DNA of 64,000 nucleotides, taken from NCBI GenBank assembly GCA_963840805.1, contig CAWJAJ010000017.1:62001-126000 (forward strand). The letters are read 5' to 3'. This stretch comes from CADEEN01 sp963840805. GTDB lineage: Bacteria; Pseudomonadota; Gammaproteobacteria; Burkholderiales; Burkholderiaceae_C. The notes under the pieces were generated by a model, which was not told where the DNA came from, made no database searches, and saw nothing but the letters and a program-made list of their open reading frames with translations. This document shows positions 36,054-45,882 of this stretch, piece after piece. Both the position numbers and the translations under genes were made by a program. Within the stretch, counting starts at the first letter, position 1; the number at the start of each line of letters is the position of its first letter.

Positions 36054-36924
36054 CCGTTCTTCACGGCCCGAGAAATCGCGGGCGAACTGGTAGGCGACGC
36101 GGCCCGATCGCGACCCGCGCTCGAGCGCCCAGACCAGCGCCTCGGGCCGCGCCGCTTCGATGCGCGCGGCGTCGGCGATGCCGAAATGGCGCAACCACTG
36201 CGCGACGATGGCCAGGTACTCGGCCTGCGTGAACGGGTAGAAACTGACCCACAGGCCGAAGCGCTCCGACAGCGAGATCTTCTCCTCGACCACCTCACCG
36301 GGGTGGACTTCGCCGTCCTCGGTGTGGGTGTACGTCAGGTTCTCCGCGCATGTACTCGGGCAGCAGGTGGCGGCGGTTGCTGGTGGCGTAGATCAGCACG
36401 TTGTCGCTGGCCTGCGCCACCGAACCGTCGAGCATCGACTTCAGCGCCTTGTAGCCGGGCTCGCCCTCGTCGAACGACAAGTCGTCGCAGTAGACGATGA
36501 AGCGTTCGGTGCGCTCGGCAACCTGATCGACGATGTCGGGCAGATCGACCAGGTCGGTCTTGTCGACCTCGATCAGGCGCAGCCCCTGCGGCGCGAACTC
36601 GTTCAGGCAGGCCTTGATCAGCGAGCTCTTGCCGGTGCCGCGGGCGCCCGTCAGCAGCACGTTGTTGGCGGCGCGGCCGGCGACGAACTGGCGCGTGTTG
36701 CGCAACAGCCGCTCCTTCTGCGGCTCGACCTCCTTCAGGTCCGCGAGCCGGATCGTCGCCACGTGGCGCACCGGTTCGAGCGCCCCGACGCCACCGCGCT
36801 TGCGGTAGCGGAAGGCGATCGAGGCCTGCCAGTCGGGCGCGGTCGGCGGTCGCGGCAGCACCGCCTCGAGGCGGCCGAGCAGCGCCTCGGCGCGGGCAAT
36901 CAGGGTTTCGGGCGTGGGCTTCAT
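36051..36924 (-). CDS. ATP-binding protein, DUF815/AAA type (one frameshift)
   Basis: About 290 residues. The P-loop GARGTGKSSLIKACL and the Walker B-like RFIVYCDDLSFDEGEPGYK mark an AAA-type ATPase of the DUF815 family; function not established. The frame breaks near 36348. The first frame gives RHLLPEYMRGEP, while a one-base correction gives ENLTYTHTEDGEVHPGEVVEE and continues as KISLSERFGLWVSFYPF. The corrected gene has a stop at 36051. The ATG at 36924 overlaps the pdeM stop as ATGA. Confidence 0.88.
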
Positions 36925-37586
36925 CGCGAAGTAACGGGCAGGGCGTGCACCGCATTGTCGGCGACGACGAAGACGCGATCGCCGGCCTCGCGCACGATCG
37001 GGTGCATGCCGGTGAAGGCGCCGAACGCCGGCAGCACGCCAACCGCCGCGCCGAATTGAAAACACGGCAGGCGCAGGCGGTCGATGCCGCGGCCGACGAC
37101 CGTGCAGGGGTGGTTGTGCCCGGCCAGCACATAGAGCCCAGGCCGCGCCGCCGGCCGGTGGCACAGCGCCAGCCCGGGTGCCGCGGCGAGCTGCAGCGGT
37201 TCGTCGACACACTGCACGTGCAGCGCCGCCGGAGGGTCGCCCGCCCGGTCATCGTGGTTGCCGCGCACCAGCACCAGTTCGACGCCGGCATGGCGCTCGC
37301 GCCAGCGGCCGAATGCTGCCAGCGTGGCGGGCGCCTGCCCGCGCGCCGAATGCAACAGATCGCCGAGGAAGACCACGCGGTCGGCGCCGTGCGCGTCGAT
37401 CAGTGCGCCGAGCCGGTCCAACGTCTCGGTGGTGGTGCCGCGCGGCACCGGCACGCCGAGCCGCCGGAAGCTCACGGCCTTGCCGATGTGGGCATCGGCC
37501 ACCAGCAAGGTGCGCTCGGCCGGCCACCAGGCCGCCTTCTGCGGCAGCAAATGCAGCGTGTGGCCGCCGACTTCGACGCGGCACAT
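36921..37586 (-). CDS. pdeM: Ligase-associated-type metallophosphoesterase, PdeM-like
   Basis: 221 residues of the calcineurin-like phosphoesterase family. Metal-binding motifs are LLVADAHIGK (DxH), VFLGDLLHSARG (GDxxH), LVRGNHDDRAG (GNHD) and LAGHNHPC (GHxH). PdeM-type enzymes are often linked to DNA ligases in repair clusters. No ligase gene lies next to it here, so that link is family knowledge only. It sits between the slmA-like gene and the ATPase gene. Confidence 0.85.
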   Translation of the reverse strand: MCRVEVGGHTLHLLPQKAAWWPAERTLLVADAHIGKAVSFRRLGVPVPRGTTTETLDRLGALIDAHGADRVVFLGDLLHSARGQAPATLAAFGRWRERHAGVELVLVRGNHDDRAGDPPAALHVQCVDEPLQLAAAPGLALCHRPAARPGLYVLAGHNHPCTVVGRGIDRLRLPCFQFGAAVGVLPAFGAFTGMHPIVREAGDRVFVVADNAVHALPVTSR

Positions 37587-37600
37587 CGCGGCGCCGGCGC

Positions 37601-38284
37601 TCAGGCCGTGAACAGGTGCAGTGCCGCGTCCAGGTGCTCGGTCGGGCTGCGCTTGAAACCCGAGCGCGCATAGCGCTGCAAGCGGCCGACCGCGAACGCG
37701 GTCAACGCCGACGCCTGGGCATTGCCATCGACGGTGGGTTGCGGCGAGCCGGCGGCCTCCGCGGCAGCGCGCAGGCTCTGGCGCAGCTGCGACTCGACGC
37801 GGTCGAAGAACTGGTTCATGCGCGCGATCAGGCGTTCGTGCTCGAACACCAAGGCATCGCCGACCATGACCCGCGTCATGCCGGGGTTCTTCTCGCCGAA
37901 CTGCAGCACCACCGCGAGCATCTTGGCCGCCTGCTGCGCACCGGAAGGCTCGCGCTCGACGATCTGGTTGATCAGCGTGAAGACGCTCGACTCGATGAAT
38001 TCGATCAGGCCCTCGAACATCTGCGCCTTGCTGGCGAAGTGGCGGTACAGCGCGGCTTCGCTGACCGACAGCTTCGCCGCCAGCGCCGCGGTGGTGATGC
38101 GATCCGCACCGGGCTCCTCGAGCATCTGCGCCAACGTCTGCAGGATCTGCACGCGGCGCTCGCCCGGCTTCGGGCGCTTGCGCACCTTTTCGGGCTTGGG
38201 CTGTGCGGCAGCGCCGCCGTCACCAGCCGCCGCGGCTTCGTCGTCGATGGCGTCCGCCGGTTCGTCGGGCAGCTCGGGGGTCAC
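37601..38284 (-). CDS. slmA: Nucleoid occlusion factor SlmA, TetR family
   Basis: About 227 residues. The TetR-type helix-turn-helix ITTAALAAKLSVSEAALYRHF lies near residue 60 with FASKAQMFEGLIEFIE after it, the SlmA pattern. SlmA blocks FtsZ assembly over the nucleoid. An acidic, Ala-rich N-terminal tail (EPADAIDDEAAAAGDGG) precedes the domain. I chose GTG at 38284 because it overlaps the upstream gene's stop as GTGA. No ATG is available in that region. Confidence 0.85.
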   Translation of the reverse strand: MTPELPDEPADAIDDEAAAAGDGGAAAQPKPEKVRKRPKPGERRVQILQTLAQMLEEPGADRITTAALAAKLSVSEAALYRHFASKAQMFEGLIEFIESSVFTLINQIVEREPSGAQQAAKMLAVVLQFGEKNPGMTRVMVGDALVFEHERLIARMNQFFDRVESQLRQSLRAAAEAAGSPQPTVDGNAQASALTAFAVGRLQRYARSGFKRSPTEHLDAALHLFTA

Positions 38285-38997
38285 GGCAGGCGTCTCTTGT
38301 GCAATTGTTGTAGCGAAGAGATTCTTGCACACACATATGCGGGCTTCCGGTGCAGGTAAACACCAACTTTCGCCCGCGGCGTGATGTGTTTCGCAGCCTG
38401 TCGGGCCCAGCGTTGCATCCACACCGTGGCCATGCCGACCCGGCGCGCCGCTTTCTGGTGATCGAGCGTGTCTTCGACCAGCACGCAGCGCGACGGCGCC
38501 ACGCCCAGCCGCACCGCCACGCGTCGCAGCATCCGCGCATCGGGCTTGGGCCGCAACTGGCCGAACATCCGCATGTCCTCGATCGACAGCACGCCGTCGA
38601 ACATGGGCCCGATGCCGAGCGCACCGATCACGCGCTCGGCGTACGCCCGCGGCGCATTGGTCAGGATGAACTTGCGCCCGGGCAGCTGGCGCAGCGCGTC
38701 GAAGTCATGCGGGTGGCCGTGCACGCGGCCCTCCAGCCCCGGCAGCAGATGGGTGTGGTGCAGGAAGTGAGCCGCCTTGACGCCGTGGTGGCGCACCAGG
38801 CCGAGCAGCGTCGCCCCATAGCGCTGCAGGTACTCGCTGCGCAGCGCATCGGCCTGCGGCCGCGTGACCGAGAGCTCGCGCTCGATGTACGCCGACATGC
38901 CCTCGTTGATGCCGCCGAATGCGGCGAATGACGCGTTATGCAGCGTGTTGTCGAGGTCGAACAGCCAGACCCGGTGCTGCTTCATGGCGGGCTGCAT
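38281..38997 (-). CDS. Pyrimidine 5'-nucleotidase, HAD family
   Basis: 238 residues. HAD motif I WLFDLDNTLHNASF, motif II ILTNAPRAYAERV, and motif IV VEDTLDHQKAARRVGM are visible, matching the pyrimidine 5'-nucleotidase group that removes phosphate from UMP or related compounds. ATG at 38997 has GGAG eleven bases upstream. ATG at 38985 is an alternative. It lies between argB and slmA, a common order in Burkholderiales. Confidence 0.88.
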   Translation of the reverse strand: MQPAMKQHRVWLFDLDNTLHNASFAAFGGINEGMSAYIERELSVTRPQADALRSEYLQRYGATLLGLVRHHGVKAAHFLHHTHLLPGLEGRVHGHPHDFDALRQLPGRKFILTNAPRAYAERVIGALGIGPMFDGVLSIEDMRMFGQLRPKPDARMLRRVAVRLGVAPSRCVLVEDTLDHQKAARRVGMATVWMQRWARQAAKHITPRAKVGVYLHRKPAYVCARISSLQQLHKRRLP

Positions 38998-39014
38998 GCC
39001 GTAATGGTCTCCAA

Positions 39015-39097
39015 GCGGACGCCGCGGAACCGGCTCTGCCGGGCCGCCGGCGTCGCCCCCTCGAGGGGGTGCGCCGAAGGCGCTACGGGGGTGGTCA
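39015..39097 (-). repeat. Stop-anchored hairpin repeat after argB
   Basis: The argB stop TGA is followed on the minus strand by CCACCCCCGTAGCGCC, a GCGCC-TTC-GGCGC stem, CCCCCTCGAGGGGG, and GGCGGCCCGGC. This copy keeps the whole family layout. Confidence 0.7.
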
Positions 39098-40002
39098 ATG
39101 ACTGCGGATCATCGTGCCGTAGGCCTGGTCGGTCAGGATCTCCAGCAGCATCGCGTGCGGCACGCGGCCGTCGATGATGTGCACCGCGTTGACGCCGCTC
39201 TTGGCGGCATCCAGCGCGCCGGCGATCTTGGGCAGCATGCCGCCGGAGATCGTGCCGTCGGCAAACAACTCGTCGATGCGGCGCGCGCGTCAGGTCGGTC
39301 AGCAACTGGCCGCTCTTGTCGAGCACGCCCGGCGTGTTGGTCAGCAGCATCAGCTTCTCGGCCTTCAGCACCGTGGCCAGCTTGCCCGCCACCAGGTCGG
39401 CATTGATGTTGTAGCTCTCGTTGTGCTCGCCGAAGCCGATCGGGCTGATGACCGGGATGAACTGGTCGTCCTGCAGGGCCTTGACGACCGCTGGGGTCGA
39501 TGGCGGTGATCTCGCCGACCTGGCCGACGTCGTGCTCGATGTTCGGGTCGTCCTTGTCGACCAGCTTCAACTTGCGTGCGCGGATCAGCCCACCGTCACG
39601 GCCGGTCAGGCCCACCGCCTTGCCGCCGGCGGCGTTGATCAGGCCGACGATGTCCTGCTGCACCTCGCCGGCCAGCACCCACTCGACGACCTCCATCGTC
39701 TCCTCGTCGGTGACGCGCATGCCCTGCACGAAGGTGCCCTTCTTGCCCAGCCGGGTCAGCGCCTCGTCGATCTGCGGGCCGCCGCCGTGAACCACGATCG
39801 GGTTCATGCCGACCAGCTTCAGCAGCACCACGTCCTCGGCGAAATCCTGCTGCAGCGCCGGGTCGGTCATCGCGTTGCCGCCGTACTTGATGACCAGCGT
39901 CTTGCCGTGGAACTTGCGGATGTAGGGCAGCGCCTGCGCCAGGATCTCGGCCTTCTCGCGCGGGGCGATGTGGGTCACGTCGGTGAGGTGGGCGGTGGTC
40001 AT
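39095..40002 (-). CDS. argB: Acetylglutamate kinase (two frameshifts)
   Basis: Arginine synthesis step 2, about 301 residues after correction. Conserved segments are VIKYGGNAMTDP (phosphate-binding), VVHGGGPQIDEAL, NINADLVAGKLA and LLTNTPGVLDKSGQLL. Frame changes occur near 39488 (CCC-A-GCGGTC, where AVVKALQ is expected) and near 39290 (CGCGCGCG, where ARRIDELFADGTISGGM follows). Both are single extra bases and restore one frame to the stop at 39095. The gene is essential for arginine prototrophy, so errors in the sequence are more likely than inactivation. The start is ATG at 40002. Confidence 0.92.
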
Positions 40003-40119
40003 GGCGCGGGCGGGGGTTGGGGTGGGCGGCGTGAAATTGTAGGCAGGCCCCGGGCCGCGGCCGCGGAACTTGTCCTTCCCGCCACACTCCTTGTCAGAAG
40101 CCGTTATCCTCCGCTCCCA

Positions 40120-40501
40120 ATGTTGCGCCCCTCGCGTCGCCCTCACCATCGCCTTGCTCTGGCTGGCCATCGTGCTGCTGCCGGTGCGCGCCTGGGCGAC
40201 GGCGGCCATGCCGATGGCGCTGAGCGGCGGAGCGCGTGACAGCTGATGCAGATCGGCCGACGACGCGCAAGCGCAGCGCCAGCGTGCCCTGCCACGGTGA
40301 GCATCACGCCGACGGCAGCGTCTGCCCCGCAGACCTGCTCGCTGTGCGATGTCTGCCACAGCGCGTTCGCCGGCTTGCCCAGCCGCGCAGCCCGCACTGC
40401 CGGCACTGCCGCCGGCGGTGCCGCGCGCCGCAGCGGTGCGGCCGGTCGAACCGGCCGTGCTCGCCGGCCCCGAGCGGCCGCCCCGAATCGTCCTCGCCTG
40501 A
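40120..40501 (+). CDS. Small Cys-rich protein at the start of the copper cluster (frames broken)
   Basis: The reconstructed order is an N-terminal hydrophobic helix (LTIALLWLAIVLLPVRAWA), a His-containing middle (HGEHHADGSVCPAD), a Cys cluster (CSLCDVCHSAFAG) and a C-terminal VEPAVLAGPERPPRIVLA before the TGA at 40499. These pieces lie in different frames, so at least three indels are needed. The layout resembles DUF2946-type proteins found with copper genes, but the match is only by pattern. Metal binding is inferred from the Cys cluster. Confidence 0.5.
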
Positions 40502-40616
40502 ACGGCGCGCTGGCCGTGCGCAAGCGCGCACGGCCGGACTGCCGTGTCGAAGCCCTGCCCGGTGGCGCGCTGCCGCCGCGGCGCACACCAGCTCTCCCGA
40601 GTCTCGCGAGGACCGC

Positions 40617-40931
40617 ATGTTCCGATTCCTGTTTCAATGGCGCTTGCCGGTGGCCGTGCTGGCCGTTGTTGCCGGCGCGGCCGACGCCCAGACGGCTGCG
40701 CCAGCGTCGACGCCACCCCGGCGGCCGACCCGACCCACCGCGCAAGCCGAGGTGCCCGCGGCGCAGTACCGGTCGGCCTTCGCCGGCTACCGCCGCCATG
40801 CCGAGGCCGCGCCGACCGCGTGGAAAGACGCCAACGACACCGTCACGCGCATCGGCGGCTGGCGCGCCTATGCCCGCGAGGCCGCGGCACCCGCAGCCTC
40901 GGCGCCGGCCGGCCAGGAGCAGCAGCCATGA
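40617..40931 (+). CDS. Hypothetical periplasmic protein of copper-resistance clusters
   Basis: 104 residues with a signal-like N-terminus (WRLPVAVLAVVAGAADAQ) and a short conserved C-terminal region: YRSAFAGYRRHAE and WKDANDTVTRIGGWRAYARE. I recall this kind of small protein preceding tolC-like genes in heavy-metal clusters of Burkholderiales, but know of no assigned function. The start is ATG at 40617. The stop overlaps the following tolC-like gene as ATGA. Confidence 0.7.
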   Translation: MFRFLFQWRLPVAVLAVVAGAADAQTAAPASTPPRRPTRPTAQAEVPAAQYRSAFAGYRRHAEAAPTAWKDANDTVTRIGGWRAYAREAAAPAASAPAGQEQQP

Positions 40932-42295
40932 CAGCCGCAGCGCCCTCCACGCTCGTTGGCTGCGGCACTGCTGGCCGGCTGCGCTTCCTTCAGTGCCGAC
41001 GGCGGCTTCGGCGTCGGTCGAGCAGACCGCCAAGCAGCGCCTGGGCAAGGACCTCCAGTGGTCGCGCAGCGCGGCCGACCAAGCTGCGATCGACCAGCGC
41101 GTCGCGGCGCTGCTGGCCCAGCCGTTGGCGGCCGACGACGCCGTGCAGCTCGCGCTGCTGAACAACCGCGGCCTGCAAGCCAGCCTGCAGGAACTCGGCA
41201 TCGGCGAGGCCGAACGCGTGCAGGCGGGCCGGCTGCCGAACCCGGGCTTCTGCATTCAGCCGCCTGACGCGCGGCAGCGAGGTCGAACTCGAGCGCGGCC
41301 TGCACTTCAACCTCGCCCGCCTGCTGGCGCTGCCGCAGATGCAGCAGCTCGAGGCCCGCCGCTTCGCGCAGACGCAGGGCAGCGTGACGCTGGCCGTGCT
41401 GACGCTGGCCGCCGACACGCGCAAGGCCTAGGTCAACGCGGTCGCGGCCGAAGAAACCGTGCGCTACCGGCGCCAGGTGATGCAGGCCGCCGACGCCAGC
41501 GCCGAACTGGCGCGGCGCATGGCCCAGGTCGGCAACTTCAACAAGTTGCAGCAGGCGCGCGAGCAGGGCTTCTATGCCGAGCGGCGCTGAACCTGGCGCA
41601 CGCCGAGCAGGCCCAGCGCGCCACGCGCGAGCGCCTGACGCGCCTGCTCGGCCTGTGGGGCGAGCAGGCTGCCTTCACGCTGCCCGAGCGCCTGCCCGAC
41701 CTGCCGCCCGCGCCAGCCGAGCGCCGGAGATCGAACGCAGCGCGATGGCGCAGCGCCTGGACGTGCAGGGCGCCAAGCTGGCGGCCGAGCAGACCGCGAA
41801 GAACCTGGGCCTGACGCGCGCCACGCGCTTCGTCAACGTGCTGGAGCTCGGTGCCGTGCGCAACAGCTCGAACGAAGCGCCGACACAGCGCGGCTGGGAG
41901 CTCGGCTTCGAGCTGCCGCTGTTCGACTGGGGCGACGCGCGCGTGGCCCGCGCCGAGGCGGTCTACATGCAGGCCGTGCACCGCGCCGCCGAAACCGCCG
42001 ATCAACGCCCGCTCCGAAGTGCGCGAGGCCTATGGCAACTACCGCAGCGCCTACGACATCGCGCGCCACCACCGCGACGAGATCGTGCCGCTGCGCAAGC
42101 GGATCGCCGACGAGAACCTGCTGCGCTACAACGGCATGCTGATCGGCGTGTTCGAACTGCTCGCCGACGCGCGCGCGCAGATCGCCTCGCGTCAACGCGT
42201 CGATCGACGCGCTGCGCGACTTCTGGATCGCGCAGGCCGACCTCGAGATGGCCCTGATCGGCAAGCCCGGCCTGGCGCCGGCGCCACACCCATGA
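40928..42295 (+). CDS. TolC-family outer membrane factor (many frameshifts and one in-frame TAG)
   Basis: Pieces of one outer membrane efflux lipoprotein are visible across frames: a lipobox (ALLAGCASFS), LLNNRGLQASLQELGIGEAER, LPNPGFS, VELERGLHFNLARLLALP, EEAVRY-like AEETVRYRRQV, WELGFELPLFDWGDARVA, and ADENLLRYNGMLIGVFELL. At least seven indels separate them, for example near 40962, 41018, 41262, 41583, 41722, 41998 and 42192. A TAG at 41429-41431 stands where the family has Trp (TRKA-stop-VNAVAAEE). The neighbouring CusA/CusB partners expected for such a channel are absent here. Confidence 0.75.
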
Positions 42296-42344
42296 TGACG
42301 ACGGCCGCCGACGGCGGCGCGGCGCACTGAGAAAGGAAACAACG

Positions 42345-43750
42345 ATGGTTTCCCGACGCAATCTTCTCGGCGCTGCTGGCGTGGCCATGACCGCCGCCAC
42401 GGTCAGCAAGGTGGCGATGGCCGCGCTGCCCGAACCGGTGATCCAGACCAAGCCCGACACCATGCCGCCGCTGGTGCCCGCCAGCGGCCGGCCCTACAAC
42501 CCGGTGGTCACGCTCAACGGCTGGACCCTGCCCTGGCGCATGAACAACGGCGTCAAGGAATTCCACCTCGTCGCCGAGCCCGTGGTGCGCGAGATGACGC
42601 CCGGCTTCAAGGCCCACCTGTGGGGCTACAACGGCCAGAGCCCGGGGCCGACGATCGAGGTCGTCGAAGGCGACCGGGTGCGCATCTTCGTCACCAACAA
42701 GCTGGGCGAGCTGACCAGCGTGCACTGGCACGGCCAGCGCCTGCCCAACGGCATGGACGGCGTGACGGGCCTGACGCAGCCCGGCATCCCGCCGGGCAAG
42801 ACCTTCGTCTACGAGTTCGTCGCGCGCCGGCCCGGCACCTTCATGTACCACCCGCATGCCGACGAGATGGTGCAGATGGCGATGGGGATGATGGGCTTCT
42901 GGATCACCCACCCGAAGGGCAGAAGCATCCGCTGATCGACGAAGTCGACCGCGACTTCGTCTTCCTGCTCAACGCCTACGACATCGAGCCCGGCAGCGCC
43001 ACGCCGAAGATCATGACGATGCTCGACTTCAACCTGTGGAGCTGGAACAGCCGCATCTTCCCGGGCATCGATTCGCTCAACGTGCGGCAGAACGACAAGG
43101 TGCGCCTGCGCATCGGCAACCTGACGATGACCAACCACCCGATCCACCTGCACGGCCACGAGTTCCTGGTCACCGGCACCGACGGCGGGCCGACGCCGAA
43201 GTCCACGCGCTGGCCCGAGGTGACGACCGACATCGCGGTCGGCCAGATGCGCCAGCTCGACTTCCTCGCCGACGAAGAAGGCGACTGGGCCTTCCACTGC
43301 CACAAGAGCCACCACACGATGAACGCGATGGGCCACGACGTGCCGACGATGATCGGCGTCGACCACCGCGGCGTGGCGCGGCAGATCACCGACCTGATCC
43401 CCGACTACATGGTGATGGGCGAACGCGGCATGAAGGACATGACCGAGATGGAGATGCCCCTGCCCGACAACACCGCCGCGATGATGACCGGCAGCGGCCC
43501 GTTCGGCGCGGTCGGCATGGGCGGCATGTTCAGCGTCGTGAAGGTGCGTCGGGAGCAGAAGCCCGGCGACTACAGCGACCCGGGCTGGTTCAAGCACCCG
43601 CCCGGCAGCGTGGCCTACGAGTGGACCGGCGCACTCGCCGAGCCTGCACGCCCCGTCGCCGCGGGCGGCACGTCGATGCCGCCCCGGGCCCGAACGCGCC
43701 AGGACGTCGAAGTCAGGGTCCGCAAACCCGACGGCCATGCCGGCCATTGA
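42345..43750 (+). CDS. Multicopper oxidase with Tat signal (one frameshift)
   Basis: About 468 residues. A twin-arginine signal (SRRNLLGAAGVAM) is followed by cupredoxin domains with the type 2/3 copper ligands HWHG, HPHADEM, HPIHLHGHEF and HCHKSHH. A Met-rich C-terminal part (GERGMKDMTEMEMPLPD) suggests Cu(I) oxidation as in CopA/CueO types. The frame breaks near 42918, where HPKG continues as QKHPLIDEVDRDF if one base is restored. The ribosome binding site AAAGGAA precedes ATG at 42345. The window's Tat genes would export it. Confidence 0.9.
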
Positions 43751-43794
43751 TGTCGGACCCATCCACCAACAACCCACCCCGAGAAAGCGAGCCG

Positions 43795-44303
43795 ATGAAG
43801 ACATTGAAGACACTGTTGCTGGTCTCGATGCTGGCAGCCCCCGGCCTGGCCCCCGCACACGGCAATGCCGGCCACAAGAAGGCCGAGGCCGAAGCGGTGC
43901 GCAAGGAGCAGAAGGAATGGGGCATCGCCGGCGAGGCCCGGGCCGTCACGCGCACGATCGAGATCCGCATGAGCGACAAGATGCGCTTCACGCCCGACCT
44001 GATCGACGTGCGCGAGGGCGAGACGGTCCGGCTGGTGCACCGCAACGGCGGCAAGATGCTGCACGAGTTCGTGCTCGGCACGAAGGACGAACTCGAGGCC
44101 CACGCCGCGCTGATGCTCAAGTTTCCGAACATGGAACACGACGAGCCCTACATGGCCCATGTTCCGGCCGGCAAGAAGGGCGAGATCGTCTGGACCTTCA
44201 ACCGCGCCGGCGAGTTCGACTTCGCCTGCCTGATTCCCGGCCACTACCAGGCCGGCATGGTCGGCAAGGTCAGGGTCAAGGCCACAAGGAGGCCTCGCGA
44301 TGA
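43795..44303 (+). CDS. Periplasmic cupredoxin (one likely missing base)
   Basis: About 169 residues. A signal peptide (MKTLKTLLLVSMLAAPGLAPAHG) precedes a cupredoxin domain with type 1 copper ligands: His in KMLHEFVLG, and Cys, His and Met in FACLIPGHYQAGM. It is likely a copper-binding electron carrier or chaperone in the periplasm. In the given sequence the frame runs past the next gene's start. Restoring one C near 44282 gives the ending VKAHKEASR and a stop that overlaps the DUF411 start as ATGA. This fits the compact cluster. Confidence 0.85.
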
Positions 44304-44757
44304 GTCTGCAGCGTCGAAGACTCGTGACGGCCGGGATCGCGGCAACCCTCGCCGGAACAGTGTTCGCCGGCCCTGACAAGCCGCAGGTCGAGGTCTGGAA
44401 GAGCCCGACCTGCGGCTGCTGCAGGGACTGGATCAAGCACCTCGAAGCCAACGGCTTTTCGGTGCGCGTGTTCGACACCGGCAACACCGGGATGCGCGGC
44501 CGCCTGGGCATCCCGGAGAAGTTCGGCTCGTGCCACACCGCCCGCGTCGGCGGCTATGCCGTCGAGGGCCATGTGCCGGCGCGCGAGATCCACCGCCTGC
44601 TCAAGGAGCGCCCGGCGGCGGTCGGCCTTGCCGTGCCGCGATGCCGGTCGGCTCACCCGGCATGGACGGCCCCGCGTACGGCGGCCGCCGCGATCCGTAT
44701 GACGTGTTGCTGGTCAGCCGCGATGGCGGCAGCAGCGCTTTCCAAAGCTACCGTTGA
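44300..44757 (+). CDS. DUF411 metal-binding protein (one missing base)
   Basis: About 152 residues with the DUF411 layout: KPQVEVWKSPTCGCCRDWIK near the start (CGCC metal motif), GSCHTARVGGYAVEGHVPA in the middle and MPVGSPGMDGP followed by YDVLLVSRDGG at the end. A signal-like N-terminus (LVTAGIAATLAGTVFAG) suggests a periplasmic copper-handling protein. The frame breaks near 44636 and returns with one added G. An AAGGAGG ribosome binding site precedes the ATG at 44300. Confidence 0.87.
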
Positions 44758-44770
44758 AAGGAAACCCGCC

Positions 44771-45109
44771 ATGAAACCGTTCGTCTTGTCCGTCACTCTC
44801 GCCAGCGCCTTGCTGGCCCCCGCGTGGGCCCAACCGAAGGCGGATGAGCATTCCGCACACCATCCCGCCAGCACTGCCGCAGCCGATGAGATGGTCGCCG
44901 GCGAAATCCGCAAGGTCGACAAGGGCACCGCCAAGATCACGATCAAGCACGCAGAAATCAAGAGCCTGGACATGCCAGCCATGACGATGGTGTTCCAGGT
45001 CAAGGAGCCCGGCCTGCTCGACAAGGTCAAAGCCGGCGACAAGGTGCGATTCAAGGCCGAGCAGACCGGCACCGCCTACGTCGTGACCGCGATCGAGCCG
45101 GTTCGTTGA
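44771..45109 (+). CDS. CusF-like periplasmic copper-binding protein
   Basis: 112 residues. A signal peptide (FVLSVTLASALLAPAWA) precedes a CusF-type OB-fold: MVAGEIRKVDKGTAKITIKH, LDMPAMTMVFQVKEPG with the MPxM copper ligands, and FKAEQTGTAYVVTAIE. CusF carries Cu(I) or Ag(I) to an efflux system. No CusA/CusB genes are visible in the window, so its partner may be the TolC-like protein, the oxidase, or genes elsewhere. The start is ATG at 44771. Confidence 0.9.
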   Translation: MKPFVLSVTLASALLAPAWAQPKADEHSAHHPASTAAADEMVAGEIRKVDKGTAKITIKHAEIKSLDMPAMTMVFQVKEPGLLDKVKAGDKVRFKAEQTGTAYVVTAIEPVR

Positions 45110-45280
45110 ATGCGCTGACAAATGAAACTGAAGCAGAACGGCATTGCCATGATGGGCGGCATGGGCCCGACCCGGACGGGAGCGTCGGAGCCTCATTGCG
45201 TTCGCTTCCGCACAGACATTGCCAGGCTGTCAGCGCAGCATCGACTCGACGGAGCCGATCCGTTCCATTGCGGAGAATTC

Positions 45281-45478
45281 ATGAACACGTTGCGCACGCT
45301 GGCTCTTGGTGTGGTGCCCTTGTCGGCCAGCGACGCCGCGTTGGCGCAGAGCGGCAACATGATGAACAGTGGCTGGTGGGGCGGCGGGTGGATGGGCGGA
45401 TACGGCGGGATATGGATGCCGATCTTGCTGGTCGTCGTGGTCGTCGGCGTCGTGCTGATGGTCGTCAAGCGAAAGTGA
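45281..45478 (+). CDS. Small Gly/Trp/Met-rich membrane protein
   Basis: 65 residues. A signal-like segment is followed by GNMMNSGWWGGGWMGGYGG and a C-terminal helix (IWMPILLVVVVVGVVLMVV). CGGAG precedes the ATG at 45281. Similar short proteins occur in copper clusters, but the function is unknown. Met and Trp residues near the membrane could contribute to Cu(I) binding. The stop overlaps the next gene's GTG as GTGA. Confidence 0.7.
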   Translation: MNTLRTLALGVVPLSASDAALAQSGNMMNSGWWGGGWMGGYGGIWMPILLVVVVVGVVLMVVKRK

Positions 45479-45882
45479 ACTTGCGCTCGCTGGCCCGTCA
45501 TTGCAGCTCCACCCAACGCCGCGCCGTCACGGTGACGCTGGTGGCGTGGGCGTTCGCGCTGGTGGCGGGGATTGCGAGTGCCTGTCTGCTGCACGATCGC
45601 CAAGCGGGCCATGACCAGATATCCGCCACTTCGGCCGAAGCAACGGTCGATGCTGACGGGCACACGAGTACGTGCAACGATTCCTGGGATTTCGCCGCGG
45701 CCACGGTGGCCAAGTCAGCGAGCCAGGAGAGCCCCAGCACCTACTGGGGGGCGGCGGCGGTGCAAAGCCACGCTGGCTGCCTGAAACCCGCAGCGAGTGC
45801 GGTCACCCGACACCCTCTCGATGACGGCGTGCTTGCCTACGGCCCACCGGGTGCCATCCGGTTTCTGCGCCTGAGGCTTTAG
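45475..45882 (+). CDS. Hypothetical protein of the copper cluster
   Basis: 135 residues from GTG at 45475, which overlaps the preceding stop. The N-terminus has a membrane or signal helix (TVTLVAWAFALVAGIASACLL). The rest is low in hydrophobics with scattered Cys and His (CNDSWDFAAATVAKSASQ, SHAGCLK). I do not recognise a family with confidence. The position inside the cluster suggests a metal-related periplasmic protein. Confidence 0.6.
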   Translation: MNLRSLARHCSSTQRRAVTVTLVAWAFALVAGIASACLLHDRQAGHDQISATSAEATVDADGHTSTCNDSWDFAAATVAKSASQESPSTYWGAAAVQSHAGCLKPAASAVTRHPLDDGVLAYGPPGAIRFLRLRL

